A stretch of 64,000 nucleotides of DNA from Vibrio echinoideorum (GTDB lineage Bacteria > Pseudomonadota > Gammaproteobacteria > Enterobacterales > Vibrionaceae). The position numbers and the translations under genes were made by a program. The stretch is taken from positions 248,001-312,000 of the forward strand of contig NZ_AP025484.1 in NCBI RefSeq assembly GCF_024347455.1. Reading direction: 5' to 3'. Below are positions 1 to 8,741 of the stretch, one piece after another. The notes under the pieces are model-generated. The model made no database searches. It was given only the letters and a program-made list of their open reading frames with translations, and was not told the DNA's origin. Positions within the stretch are counted from its first letter, which is position 1. Each line of letters starts with the position of its first letter.

Positions 1-200
1 CCAGTCAATAAGCCTAACGTGTTGCTACTTCGACTTGCTAAAGCCGTGGCACGTGCATCTCGGTGGTAGTTGAGTTCTTTGATTGCACGTTCTACGCGCT
101 CCAACGTGATAGGTTCGACATAGCAGGTACGGTTCATTACTCGTGAAACGGTTGCTGTTGAAACTCCGGCAAGTGCCGCTACATCTTTGATAGTTGCCAC
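1..200 (-). CDS. LacI-family transcriptional regulator (partial, N-terminus)
   Basis: This is the first 66 codons of a LacI/GalR-type repressor, which runs off the left edge of the window. It starts with GTG at 198-200, preceded by a GGAG ribosome site about 8 bases upstream. The product begins with the classic helix-turn-helix ATIKDVAALAGVSTATVSRV, followed by the hinge region ending in NTLGLLTG, where the periplasmic-binding-like effector domain begins. LacI-family proteins bind sugar or nucleotide effectors and repress nearby operons. The effector domain is outside the window, so the ligand cannot be inferred. Confidence 0.88.
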   Translation of the reverse strand, partial: MATIKDVAALAGVSTATVSRVMNRTCYVEPITLERVERAIKELNYHRDARATALASRSSNTLGLLT

Positions 201-319
201 GTCGAACTCCGCTAGGCATAGAAAGGCTGCGAGTTTAGCGAATCTTTGCTGTTGAAAATGTTAATAAGGTCAAAGCTTGTTAACGCCAATTCTATGAGTT
301 TAGCTAGGTCTCGCGACAT

Positions 320-1747
320 TTAGCACGTATGCTTAGCGATTATCTTCGCTAATGTCACAACTCCTTCTTTCCACTCTTTGCTCTCTTCAATATTGGCGAC
401 AGTGAAGCGCAAGCAGTGTTTATATTGGTCATTCGTCCCAAACACAGTACCGGGTAAAATCCCTAACTTGTGCTTTAAACAATCTTGGTAGACGGCATAA
501 CTATCGACCGACTCAGGCAATGTTATCCAGTTTAAAAAAGAGCCTTCTGGCTTCGATAAATGATAACGCCCTTCAAGATGAGGATAGCTATCCAATGCTT
601 GTATTAACAAGCTTTGAAACTGCTTTTGGTTGGTTTGGTAGAGTCGTTTCATTTTCGAAAGGTGACTGCGGTATTTTCCTGTTGTGAGGAATTGCCCCAC
701 AGCGGATTGCATCAGGTTTGAGCTGCCCATGTTGTCGCATAAAAGGTACTTTTCGACCAAAGGTTGGTAGCGCCCCGACAATAACCAACCGATTCGCAAG
801 CGTGAGTCTAAGGTTTTAGACAGTGAGTTGACGTAGATGACTCTATCTTGGTCATCAAGCTCTTTGAGGCTAGCGATTGGTGTATCGAACGCCAAGCTAC
901 CGAACACATCGTCTTCGATAATTGGTAAAGATCCGGTGATCTCCAGTAATGCTTTTCGATTCGCCAATGGCATTCTTGAGCCGGTTGGGTTAGTAAAGTT
1001 TGGCGTTAGCAGTAAGGTTTTCACTTCCCATTTGTCCAACGCACTCTGTAGTGATGGGATATCAATACCGTGGCTAACGCTGCTTGGGATTTCAAGGGCT
1101 TGCAAGCCAAGTGATTCAAGTAAAAGTAGATTACCGAAATAACAGGGCGACTCGACCGCCACGATGTCACCGGGCTTGGTGAGCGCACGTAGTGCCAAAC
1201 TGATCGCCTGTTGAGCGCCATGAGTAATCGCAATCTCTTTCGATCCCGCAGGCACGCCTAGATCATGGGTGATCTTTAATAATTGCTTTACTAATTGCTC
1301 GTCGCCGGGAGGTAATTGGTAATACCCAGGCAATTGAGTTTGTAATCGACTGTGGCGGCCAATCTCGGCATACAAGCTACGAATCGCAGGGTTGTTTATG
1401 TTCGGGTGCGCAGAACCTGCCAACAGTTTCAGACGACCTTTCGGGCGAGAGAGTACCGATTTGGTGACAGATAAGAGGTCCACTTTTTGAGGTTGGCTCG
1501 ATGAATCCCAGCTGGTGGTATTGGGCGCTTTCACGCGATAGCCAGATTTAGGTACCGAGTAAACCCAACCCGTTGCTTCGAGTTCTTGATAGGCGCGAAT
1601 CACGGTATTTTTACTTACGCCAAGCTGTTCGCTTAGTTGACGGATTGAGGGAAGACGATCGTCTGGGTGAAAGAGCCCTTTATCAATTTGAGCCTTAATA
1701 TGTTGTTCGGTAGCAAGATATTTATTGCCGCTGAGTTCTGCTTCCAC
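320..1747 (-). CDS. MocR-type PLP-dependent regulator (GntR HTH plus aminotransferase fold)
   Basis: This is a 475-residue fusion of a GntR-type winged helix (about residues 9-75, including LPSIRQLSEQLGVSKNTVIR) and a class I aminotransferase domain (about 110-470). The PLP-binding lysine is K311 in NSLSKTL, and the NPTG motif lies at 253-256. The start is GTG behind a GAGGGAG ribosome site. MocR proteins use the aminotransferase domain as a ligand sensor rather than an enzyme. It is divergent from an EamA exporter 124 bases away, the usual arrangement for a MocR regulator controlling its neighbour, so an amino acid or amine ligand is likely (inference). Confidence 0.9.
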   Translation of the reverse strand: MEAELSGNKYLATEQHIKAQIDKGLFHPDDRLPSIRQLSEQLGVSKNTVIRAYQELEATGWVYSVPKSGYRVKAPNTTSWDSSSQPQKVDLLSVTKSVLSRPKGRLKLLAGSAHPNINNPAIRSLYAEIGRHSRLQTQLPGYYQLPPGDEQLVKQLLKITHDLGVPAGSKEIAITHGAQQAISLALRALTKPGDIVAVESPCYFGNLLLLESLGLQALEIPSSVSHGIDIPSLQSALDKWEVKTLLLTPNFTNPTGSRMPLANRKALLEITGSLPIIEDDVFGSLAFDTPIASLKELDDQDRVIYVNSLSKTLDSRLRIGWLLSGRYQPLVEKYLLCDNMGSSNLMQSAVGQFLTTGKYRSHLSKMKRLYQTNQKQFQSLLIQALDSYPHLEGRYHLSKPEGSFLNWITLPESVDSYAVYQDCLKHKLGILPGTVFGTNDQYKHCLRFTVANIEESKEWKEGVVTLAKIIAKHTC

Positions 1748-1871
1748 GTTTTTCTCCCTCGTTGCTCACTCTCAATCTGTAACCATTTAAAGTGTTATAT
1801 CTGTGTCTTTATTAGTTATCTGTACCCAACTAAGGTAACAGCATTGATGAAGAGTTGACCAGAGGTTTGTA

Positions 1872-2771
1872 ATGCTGATTAAAATGATTCCGTTCGTGTT
1901 TGTAATATTGTGGTCGTCAGGCTTTGTTGGCGCACGTCTTGGTGTGGAATATGCCGAACCCGCAACGTTACTCTCACTGAGGATGGTGGCCAACGTAGCG
2001 CTGTTCTTGGTTTTGATTGCAATCCTTAAGCGTCGTATCCCTCGTGGTCGCGCATTCTTCCACGCTTGTGTGGTTGGCATCTTGATTCATGGTTTTTATC
2101 TTGGTGGCACCTATCTGGCGATTGATATGGGTATGCCTGCCGGGTTAAGTTCTCTACTGGTTGGCTTACAACCGATTCTGACTGCCTTGATTATGATCAG
2201 CTGTACTTCACAGCGGTTTAACTTCGCACAATGGCTAGGATTAGCGCTCGGTTTTGCGGGTATTAGCTTGGTGTTGATGGGCAATATTGAATGGCAGTCA
2301 GACGACCAAAAAGGCCTGGCAACGTTATTGTGTTTGGTTTCTTTGGTGGGTATTACCTGCGGCACTCTGTATCAGAAGCGTTTCTGTCAGGGGACAGATA
2401 TGGTCGGCGGCGCGATGGTGCAATACTTGGCTTCTGCTGCGTTGTTTCTACCGTTCGCAATGCGTTACGAAACTATGCAAGTGAACTGGACTGTAGAATT
2501 CACGCTAACGCTGATTTGGCTGGTGGTGGTTCTGTCTTGTGTTGCCATCCTTTTGCTGCTTTACATGGTAGAGCACGGTGCATCTTCAAGTGTGGCGTCG
2601 GTGTTTTACTTGGTTCCACCGACGACAGCTATTCAAGCTTGGCTTATCTTCGGTGAATCGTTCGATATCTATGGCGCAATGGGGTTTGCTCTGTCGGCCG
2701 CTGCGGTATATTTGGTGGTCAAAAAGCCAGAGCTATTCAAGTCTCGAAGACACGCTGCATTGAATCGCTGA
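1872..2771 (+). CDS. EamA/DMT-superfamily inner-membrane transporter
   Basis: This 299-residue protein has about ten hydrophobic segments and the two-fold repeated EamA architecture, opening with PFVFVILWSSGFVGARLGVEY, whose first half is typical of the family. Members export amino acids and related metabolites across the inner membrane. It is divergent from the MocR regulator at 320-1747, which probably controls it. A perfect terminator hairpin follows at 2873-2900. The substrate cannot be read from the sequence. Confidence 0.88.
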   Translation: MLIKMIPFVFVILWSSGFVGARLGVEYAEPATLLSLRMVANVALFLVLIAILKRRIPRGRAFFHACVVGILIHGFYLGGTYLAIDMGMPAGLSSLLVGLQPILTALIMISCTSQRFNFAQWLGLALGFAGISLVLMGNIEWQSDDQKGLATLLCLVSLVGITCGTLYQKRFCQGTDMVGGAMVQYLASAALFLPFAMRYETMQVNWTVEFTLTLIWLVVVLSCVAILLLLYMVEHGASSSVASVFYLVPPTTAIQAWLIFGESFDIYGAMGFALSAAAVYLVVKKPELFKSRRHAALNR

Positions 2772-2872
2772 GAATCGCTTAACCGTTAATAGTGAGCAAA
2801 CATATAGCTTCAGCTATTGGATATAGGCTGAACGAGAAGTGTTAGGCCTAAAACTGACATGATAGATATGAA

Positions 2873-2900
2873 AAAAGAGCCTGAATATTCAGGCTCTTTT
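2873..2900. terminator. Bidirectional intrinsic terminator
   Basis: A perfect 28-base palindrome AAAAGAGCCTGAA/TTCAGGCTCTTTT lies between the convergent EamA and DUF3010 genes. It has T-runs on either strand and so can end transcripts from both sides. Confidence 0.85.
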
Positions 2901-2928
2901 CGTTTGGATCATTTTTTTCGTCTATGAA

Positions 2929-3360
2929 CTAGCGCTGCATCAAGCAAGCGTAAGCCGTTGTAAACGGTGCTTCTTGGTATTGCTTAAGGCCAGTTTCTTT
3001 AAACTTCATCATAAGAGGATTGCGCTTTAGGCTCTCTTTGATGTCAGCAGGTGATACAACTGTTACGTCTAGGCCGTCGATCAGTTGAATTGCTGCTTCT
3101 AGTTTGAAGCCAAAGCCACCGCCAGCAAATTTGCCTTTTGTTTGGCGTTGACGAATCACAACTTTGTCTACTTGGTAATCTTCCATCAACTTTGCAAAAG
3201 AGAATTGAAAGTCTTTCATATTCTGCGTGTCGTTTGCGTCGCTAATCGCAACCTTAGAAACTCGGCAATCAGGGATATTAAATACACCATCTGACAGAGA
3301 AAGAAGACAGATGACTGCATCGTTACCTTTGATTTCAACACCACAAATTTTCATGTTCAT
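2929..3360 (-). CDS. DUF3010 family protein
   Basis: This 143-residue soluble protein opens with MNMKICGVEIKGNDAVICLL and matches the DUF3010 family known from Vibrio and relatives, as recalled from family knowledge. The early beta strand with a G-x-E-x-K-G pattern resembles an RNase H-like or actin-like fold, which is only suggestive. A basic segment around KVVIRQRQTKGKFAGGGFGF is notable. Two start codons sit six bases apart (MNMK or MK); the first has TAGGT just upstream. The gene is monocistronic and its function is unknown. Confidence 0.8.
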   Translation of the reverse strand: MNMKICGVEIKGNDAVICLLSLSDGVFNIPDCRVSKVAISDANDTQNMKDFQFSFAKLMEDYQVDKVVIRQRQTKGKFAGGGFGFKLEAAIQLIDGLDVTVVSPADIKESLKRNPLMMKFKETGLKQYQEAPFTTAYACLMQR

Positions 3361-3392
3361 ACCTATTTACTTTTGAGCCGTACATTATGGTG

Positions 3393-3548
3393 CTATTTCC
3401 AATACTTCTCCAGTGTTTGAGCATGTCTAGGGTAAATAAGTGCGATATTTGCTTTCTTCAGATCTTTTTCAAGTTGACGTTTGGTTAAGTATTCGACAGT
3501 TGATTCAAGGGTAACGTTTGCTATGCGACTAGGCTCACAAACTTTTAG
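3393..3548 (-). pseudogene. Fragment of an unrecognised gene (C-terminal remnant, no start codon)
   Basis: On the minus strand an open stretch of 51 codons ends at a TAG (3393-3395). It reads as plausible protein (VEYLTKRQLEKDLKKANIAL then IYPRHAQTLEKYWK) but has no ATG, GTG or TTG in frame before an upstream stop at 3549-3551. It therefore looks like the tail of a lost gene rather than a working one. I do not recognise the family. It sits beside the chemoreceptor remnant at 3617-3712, so the whole interval appears to be decaying. Confidence 0.35.
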
Positions 3549-3616
3549 CTAGCTTTTAAATTGATACTGTATATTATGCGCGCGTCCCTATTTACTGTGT
3601 GGTTATAAACCCCCTT

Positions 3617-3712
3617 ATGAGTATCAACAACCTCTCAATTAAGAGTAAAATTGTGATTGAAGCGGCGCGCGCAGGCGAACAAGGTCGTGGTTTGGTCGTC
3701 AACCTGTCATGA
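3617..3712 (+). pseudogene. Internally deleted methyl-accepting chemotaxis protein remnant
   Basis: A 31-codon reading frame fuses a chemoreceptor-like N-terminus (MSINNLSIKSKIV) directly to the invariant tip motif of the receptor signalling hairpin ([12 protein letters not shown]), followed by LVVNLS and a stop. The motif [20 protein letters not shown] is present intact in the receptor at 6206-7867. A receptor of about 540 residues has evidently lost hundreds of codons between start and tip, and then its C-terminus. Only a scar remains, followed by a strong terminator at 3781-3818. Confidence 0.7.
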
Positions 3713-3780
3713 GTAGCGAGAATCGAAATAGATTGATCAAACCGAATTGTCAGAAAAAAATAGCTAAAGAAGAATAAATC

Positions 3781-3818
3781 AAAAAGCCCGCACTCTATGA
3801 GTGCGGGCTTTCTTTTTA
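3781..3818. terminator. Bidirectional intrinsic terminator
   Basis: The hairpin AAAGCCCGCACTC-tatg-GAGTGCGGGCTTT is flanked by A and T runs. It lies downstream of the receptor remnant (plus strand) and of the DUF3316 gene (minus strand). Confidence 0.88.
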
Positions 3819-3898
3819 TATACGGACTTTTTTGTTGAGATACAGGCTTTCATTTTAGACACGCAATGTGCTTTGCCGATCTAGTCAATAAGTCTGGG

Positions 3899-4246
3899 TT
3901 AGCTGCTGCGACCGTCTTTGTATGTGTAACGGTAGTCAACTTTTACATTCGCTTGGTAATGGATGTCGCCACTCATGTTAGTGATTTTTTTCACTTCCAT
4001 ATTCGCGTCATCAATCTTGAACGAATCGTATTTTGTTGTTTGTTGGAACTGTGGCAGTTCTCTAGAAAGCTCAAAAGGTGTCTTTGCGCTTAGCTCATCC
4101 ATAAGGTTTGTTCCTGCATCGTATGCTTCCGCTTCAGTAACAAATGTATCAGATTTTAGCGTTGTTTCTTGAATCGTTGTTTTGGTTGCTGCAAACGCTG
4201 TCGTGCTGAGTACAAGAGTTGATGCAAGTATGATTAATTTTTTCAT
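3899..4246 (-). CDS. DUF3316-type secreted small protein
   Basis: This is a 115-residue protein with a clear Sec signal peptide (MKKLIILASTLVLSTTAFAA) followed by a mature domain of about 95 residues. The sequence resembles the DUF3316 family of small periplasmic proteins common in Vibrio (recalled, not searched). The mature part has no cysteine and ends in alternating strands (HYQANVKVDYRYTYKDGRSS). A ribosome site (AGGAG) lies just before the ATG. The role is unknown. Confidence 0.75.
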   Translation of the reverse strand: MKKLIILASTLVLSTTAFAATKTTIQETTLKSDTFVTEAEAYDAGTNLMDELSAKTPFELSRELPQFQQTTKYDSFKIDDANMEVKKITNMSGDIHYQANVKVDYRYTYKDGRSS

Positions 4247-4507
4247 AGGAGTACCTTACTTTGTTGAAGTACCTGTGTTCCGGTACAGAACTAACATACC
4301 AATGAAGTGGTAAGATGAGTGTCAGAGGGAATGCTAAATTTGTTAGTGTTCGGTGAGGAATATTGAGAAATGTCAGGGCTTGGTTGGAATGATTTTGAGC
4401 GATTGTAGATGGTGAAGATTTATGCACAGAGCATAGCAAGCCAGTGACACTGATTTATAACTTCAATACACTGTATGGGTAACCATCGTTCAGAATAAGG
4501 TAAAGGT

Positions 4508-5377
4508 ATGGCTAATTGGGAAGGGGTCAGTGAGTTTGTTGCAGTAGCAGAGCGTGAAAGTTTTACAGGTGCAGCGCAGAAGCTTGCTACGTCTGTGGCT
4601 CAAATCAGTCGCAGAGTGGCGAATCTTGAAGAGCGCTTAGCTGTGAAACTACTCAATCGAACGACTCGTAAGGTTTCCCTAACAGAAGCTGGCCAACTCT
4701 ATTATCAGCAATGTAAGTTGTTGGTAGAAGGCTTAGAAATTGCAGAGTTAGCAGTAACCCAGATGCAATCTACACCCAAAGGTTTGCTCAAAGTGACCGC
4801 ACCTGTGACCTATGGTGAGCGTCAACTAGCCCCAATACTCCATCAATTTTTAAAGCTTCACCCGCAGGTAGAACTTGAGTTGATGCTGACCAACCAAAAG
4901 CTCGACCTTATCGATTCTGGCGTTGATGTGGCGATTCGCCTTGGCCGATTAGAAGATTCAAGCCTCGTGGCCAAGAAGCTGTCTCAACGACAACTCTATG
5001 TATGTGCCAGCCCTGAGTACATTGAACGTTATGGTGAGCCGCATACGCTTTCTGAGTTGAGCAATCATCAATGTTTAGTGGGTGGTTTTGAACATTGGCG
5101 TTTCAAAGAGAATAATCGCCCTCGTTCGGTTCGTGTCAACGGGCGTATTAGGTGTAACAGTGGTCTAGCCTTGCTGGATGCAGCGAAGCAGAGCATTGGC
5201 TTGGTGCAATTACCAGAGTACTACGTGAGTGAAGACCTTGATTGTGGAGAGTTGGTTGAGGTGCTATCGGATTACCGAGACGACAAAGAGGGGATCTGGG
5301 CGCTTTATCCTCAGAACCGTAACTTGTCTTCAAAGGTTCGCTTATTAGTCGATTTCCTATCTGAGCAACTGGATTAG
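4508..5377 (+). CDS. LysR-family transcriptional regulator
   Basis: This 289-residue LysR regulator has an N-terminal winged helix (residues about 1-60, with SFTGAAQKLATSVAQISRRV) and a two-lobed effector domain. The stretch RTTRKVSLTEAG is typical of the CrgA/AaeR-like LysR subgroup. The ATG follows AAGGTAAAGGT. The nth-like gene begins four bases after its stop, so the two are probably co-transcribed, which is unusual because most LysR genes face their targets. The ligand is unknown. Confidence 0.9.
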   Translation: MANWEGVSEFVAVAERESFTGAAQKLATSVAQISRRVANLEERLAVKLLNRTTRKVSLTEAGQLYYQQCKLLVEGLEIAELAVTQMQSTPKGLLKVTAPVTYGERQLAPILHQFLKLHPQVELELMLTNQKLDLIDSGVDVAIRLGRLEDSSLVAKKLSQRQLYVCASPEYIERYGEPHTLSELSNHQCLVGGFEHWRFKENNRPRSVRVNGRIRCNSGLALLDAAKQSIGLVQLPEYYVSEDLDCGELVEVLSDYRDDKEGIWALYPQNRNLSSKVRLLVDFLSEQLD

Positions 5378-5381
5378 TTCT

Positions 5382-6053
5382 ATGACGCCAAGCCACCGTA
5401 ATGCAATCAGTCCAAACGACTTGATGCTCAGAGTGTTCGATACACTTGAGCAGCACTATGGCTATTTTGATTGGTGGCAAACGGATGCTCCTTACCAGGT
5501 AATGCTTGGCGCTATTTTGGTTCAGAACACCAATTGGAAGAATGCAGAGAAGGCGATAGATAACCTTGGAGAAGACTGTAATCCGAAAGCCGTTGCTATG
5601 ATGGATATTGATGAGCTTGCCCAAAAGATTCGTTCTAGCGGTTACTACAATCAGAAAGCCATTAAGTTAAAGGCAGTGACGGAATGGTTTTCGAAGTACC
5701 AATACGATATGTCGGTGGTTCGTAAGCAGGACAAAGATCAGCTGCGAAAAGAGTTACTGGAAGTCAAAGGAATCGGCGGTGAAACGGCTGACGCGATTCT
5801 GGTGTACGCGATAGGTAAACCTTCTTTTGTGATTGATGCATACGCAAGAAGGATCTTCACTCGCAACGGGCTTGATGTCCCTAAATCGTATGAGAAATTC
5901 CGAGCTTTGATGGAGAGTGTGATTCCGTTGGATACACAAAGGTATGCTTACTATCATGGTTTATTGGTAGAGCACGGCCAGCAGTTTTGTAACCCAAAGC
6001 CCAAGTGTGAACATTGCCCACTGAATCAAGGTTGCGCTAAGGCAGGAGTTTGA
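5382..6053 (+). CDS. Endonuclease III-like HhH-GPD DNA glycosylase (lacks catalytic Lys)
   Basis: This 223-residue protein has the helix-hairpin-helix GPD fold of base-excision DNA glycosylases. The HhH motif is LLEVKGIGGETADAIL (residues about 126-140), the catalytic Asp is D152 in FVIDAYARR, and four cysteines at 203, 209, 212 and 218 form an iron-sulfur-type loop. Endonuclease III has a Lys in the HhH (GVGRKTAN), but here the place is taken by Glu134, so the protein is probably a monofunctional glycosylase without lyase activity (inference). It fits the COG2231 group, which includes the 3-methyladenine glycosylase MagIII. It starts four bases after the LysR gene. Confidence 0.82.
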   Translation: MTPSHRNAISPNDLMLRVFDTLEQHYGYFDWWQTDAPYQVMLGAILVQNTNWKNAEKAIDNLGEDCNPKAVAMMDIDELAQKIRSSGYYNQKAIKLKAVTEWFSKYQYDMSVVRKQDKDQLRKELLEVKGIGGETADAILVYAIGKPSFVIDAYARRIFTRNGLDVPKSYEKFRALMESVIPLDTQRYAYYHGLLVEHGQQFCNPKPKCEHCPLNQGCAKAGV

Positions 6054-6100
6054 CTTTAGTTCGACTCAACGAGTTTACTGTATCAATATATCATTGGAAT

Positions 6101-6142
6101 AAAAAACGGGCTTCAGAATCGTGATTCTGAAGCCCGTTTTTA
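6101..6142. terminator. Bidirectional intrinsic terminator
   Basis: AAAAACGGGCTTCAGAATC-gt-GATTCTGAAGCCCGTTTTT is a near-perfect stem with T-tracts in both directions, between the convergent glycosylase and chemoreceptor genes. Confidence 0.92.
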
Positions 6143-6205
6143 TGTAGTGCGAAAAATTTTATAGTTAAGTAGCGTTTGCTTGTTATTAACTAGACTGAAA
6201 ATGTA

Positions 6206-7867
6206 TTAAACCGTGAAGCGATCCACTAAGTGGTAAAGCTCATTCGCGCGGCTGTTTAGGTTCTGGCTACCTGTACGGTTTTGATTCGCCAGTGATGCCG
6301 ATTGTGAGCTTTGATCTGAAATCACGACAATACGTTGTGATATCTCTTGGCCTACAATGTTTTGTTGTTCAGTCGCGGTTGCAATAAGCGAGTTCATGTC
6401 CATGATGGTATCAATCGACGCCTGAATTTTCGCCAGTGCTGCAGCAGCGGCATTCGCTTCTTCTACGGTTTGAGCACTTCGATTTTGGCTCGAATCCATG
6501 GCCTTTACGGCGGCATCTGAAGCGGCTTTTAGCTGTTGAATCATTTTGTGAATATCGCCCGTACTTTCTTGAGTACGACTTGCCAGTTTACGTACCTCAT
6601 CCGCTACCACCGCAAATCCACGTCCTTGCTCACCAGCACGTGCGGCTTCAATCGCTGCATTCAGTGCTAACAAGTTGGTTTGCTCTGCAATATCTTGAAT
6701 GACTGTCAGTGAAGACGAGATGTTTTGTACATCACCTTCAAGTCTAGATACCACAGTGTTCGCTTCTGATACTTCGCTGGCAAGGCCTGCAACCGAGTTT
6801 GCAGCCGCATTAACAATCTGTTGAGCTTCTTTGGCGTTGTTTTCCGCTTGTTTGGCTGAGTCTGCTGCTTGGCTTGCATTGCTTGAAATCTCTTGTGCCG
6901 TTGTGGTCATCTCGGTCATTGCCGTCGCGACCTGTTCTGTTTCTTCACGTTGGCCTGTGGCAATCTCGTCAACCTGTGCGGCGCGAGAAGACATGCTGCT
7001 GGTTTCTGATACGACTTGCTGGCCCACATCACTTACGCTACGAATGATGGTTTGCAGGCTAGCAACGAAGGCATTGAAGTTTTCGCTGAGCTTAGTGAAC
7101 TCTGGTGCTTTGAACGCTTCCATTCGTGCGGTTAAATCGGCTTCACCACTAGCAAAGGCGCTAATCGAACGGTCAAACTGCTCAAGTGGCTGCATGATCG
7201 TACGATTAACAGCAACAGCGAATACAGCAACGACAAGAGCAATCAATCCACAGAAAATTGCGATAGCAGTTAATGAGCTTTGTAGAGCGACATTCGAGCT
7301 CTCTTTCATTTCTGCAATAACAGCATCGATATCATCGGTATAGAAGCCAGTACCAAGCATTAAGTCCCACTGTGGAACAAATACTGAGTAGCTTAGCTTT
7401 GGTAGCGCGACAGATTGCCCCGGTTTTGGGAAATAGTAAGTCGTGAATTCACCCAATTTGGAGTTCTTAATGAGGTCGCGGATTAAGTAGTTACCTTTCT
7501 TGTCTTGTAGGTCGAAGTAGTTGTTACCAATGCCATCGTTACTTTGCCCAACAACAACTCGGACACCTTTAGAGTCATAACCAAAAATATAGCCAGATTC
7601 GCCATATTCTAATGTTCTTAGTGTTGGTAGAGCTTCTTCAAGCGTTGCCCCTCTGTCCAAAAATGGGCTTATCGAAGAGTAGGCCATTTGGAGATACGCT
7701 TTGAGTTCCTTTTCTTTCATCGTCATCATATTGCTACGCGTCGATTCTACTTGCTGAGCCGTTAGCTCGGTGCTCTTCATATAAGTCACGCTCATCATCC
7801 CGATCGCCATTAGCAACAAGGGTATAAAGGAGAGAATATAGAGGCGATTCTTGATGGTTAGGGTCAT
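6206..7867 (-). CDS. Methyl-accepting chemotaxis protein with single Cache sensor domain
   Basis: This 553-residue transmembrane chemoreceptor has a first membrane segment at about residues 8-28 and a periplasmic sensor of the sCache_2 type. The sensor carries [35 protein letters not shown] and YTDDID. A second membrane segment lies at about 195-218, followed by HAMP and a long coiled-coil signalling domain with the tip [20 protein letters not shown]. It signals through CheW/CheA to the flagellar motor. sCache_2 receptors often sense small carboxylates, but the ligand cannot be told here. No C-terminal CheR-docking pentapeptide is seen. It is monocistronic. Confidence 0.93.
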   Translation of the reverse strand: MTLTIKNRLYILSFIPLLLMAIGMMSVTYMKSTELTAQQVESTRSNMMTMKEKELKAYLQMAYSSISPFLDRGATLEEALPTLRTLEYGESGYIFGYDSKGVRVVVGQSNDGIGNNYFDLQDKKGNYLIRDLIKNSKLGEFTTYYFPKPGQSVALPKLSYSVFVPQWDLMLGTGFYTDDIDAVIAEMKESSNVALQSSLTAIAIFCGLIALVVAVFAVAVNRTIMQPLEQFDRSISAFASGEADLTARMEAFKAPEFTKLSENFNAFVASLQTIIRSVSDVGQQVVSETSSMSSRAAQVDEIATGQREETEQVATAMTEMTTTAQEISSNASQAADSAKQAENNAKEAQQIVNAAANSVAGLASEVSEANTVVSRLEGDVQNISSSLTVIQDIAEQTNLLALNAAIEAARAGEQGRGFAVVADEVRKLASRTQESTGDIHKMIQQLKAASDAAVKAMDSSQNRSAQTVEEANAAAAALAKIQASIDTIMDMNSLIATATEQQNIVGQEISQRIVVISDQSSQSASLANQNRTGSQNLNSRANELYHLVDRFTV

Positions 7868-8142
7868 GTCACGGTTCCTGTGCGATTGTCCAATGCAGTT
7901 TTCAACAGATTATTAATGTGGTTTCAAAATGTAAATGAACTTGTTGTTTAATTGTTACCCTAAATGGCATTTGTTTTGTAAATATGAAGGTGGTTCTGTT
8001 TTATTGCTCGCAGGCCTATGTAATCAAGGGCAGTGCGCATAACTATGAGGATCGTTTATGTGCTTTTGAATTGGACGTTGCTTTGTTAGAATGCGACGCT
8101 TTGTAGCACCCTGCTATGTCTATTCGTTAAGTGAGAAAATTC

Positions 8143-8655
8143 ATGAACAAAAGCCATGTGACTATTGGTTTAACTAACCCAAAGAGCCCGACGAATGTTG
8201 GTGCTGTTATGCGTGCGGCTGGTTGTTACCAAGTCGACGAAGTTAAATACACAGGGCAACGCTACGAAAAAGCCGCTAAATTCCATACCGATACTAAGAG
8301 TGCAACGCGCACTATTCCGCTGACTAGTGTCGAGTCATTTTTAGATAACCTTGATACAGAAACACAAATTGTGTGTGTGGAACTAGCAGAAGGCGCAACG
8401 CCATTGCCGCGTTTTAAACATCCAGAAAATGCTATCTATATCTTTGGCCCTGAAGACGGTTCTATTTCTCAAGATGTGGCAGATAGAGCCGATCACGTTG
8501 TGTATGTACCAACGGTAGGCTGTATGAATTTAGCTGCGACGGTCAACGTGCTACTTTATGATCGCCTTGCGAAATCGGATGAAATGGACGAGAGCAACGA
8601 GCTGATTAAGAAAAGCCGTGATAATCGCAACCACTTATTAGTCAAAGAAAAGTAA
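8143..8655 (+). CDS. SpoU/TrmH-family RNA 2'-O-methyltransferase
   Basis: This SPOUT-fold methylase of about 170 residues has motif 1 near the start (GLTNPKSPTNVGAVMRAAG, with the catalytic Arg), motif 2 at AIYIFGPEDGSIS, and motif 3 at PTVGCMNLAATVNVLLYDRL. These form the trefoil knot that binds S-adenosylmethionine. I prefer the ATG at 8143 to the GTG twelve bases upstream, because AAGTGAG sits at a suitable distance. The family methylates ribose 2'-OH in tRNA or rRNA; the target nucleotide is not evident. Confidence 0.87.
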   Translation: MNKSHVTIGLTNPKSPTNVGAVMRAAGCYQVDEVKYTGQRYEKAAKFHTDTKSATRTIPLTSVESFLDNLDTETQIVCVELAEGATPLPRFKHPENAIYIFGPEDGSISQDVADRADHVVYVPTVGCMNLAATVNVLLYDRLAKSDEMDESNELIKKSRDNRNHLLVKEK

Positions 8656-8668
8656 TTCTCCGCTTCTA

Positions 8669-8740
8669 GTGTTATCTATCCCTCATGCAATCGGATATTA
8701 TCTGAGTTCACCACCAGATAATTGAAGGGTTAGATAACAC
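8669..8740. repeat. Nested inverted repeats filling the methylase-hydrolase intergenic gap
   Basis: Two inverted repeats lie one inside the other. The outer arms are GTGTTATCTATCCCT (8669-8683) and AGGGTTAGATAACAC (8726-8740), with one mismatch. The inner arms are ATTATCTG (8697-8704) and CAGATAAT (8715-8722). The motif TTATCT thus appears four times in alternating orientation. The outer right arm ends one base before the ATG of the hydrolase gene and covers its likely ribosome site GAAGGG, so RNA folding could affect its translation (inference). Confidence 0.75.
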
Positions 8741-8741
8741 C

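Noticed and set aside
837..1142. Open frame of 101 codons on the plus strand inside the MocR gene
   Set aside because: Lies wholly antisense to a well-supported gene, with composition typical of a shadow frame.
5148..5624. 158-codon minus-strand frame across the LysR/glycosylase junction
   Set aside because: Antisense to two well-supported genes; low-complexity composition and no start signal.
6831..7343. Open frame of 170 codons antisense to the chemoreceptor
   Set aside because: Antisense to the Ala/Ser/Gln-rich helical signalling domain, which commonly leaves long open shadows; no ribosome site or known family.
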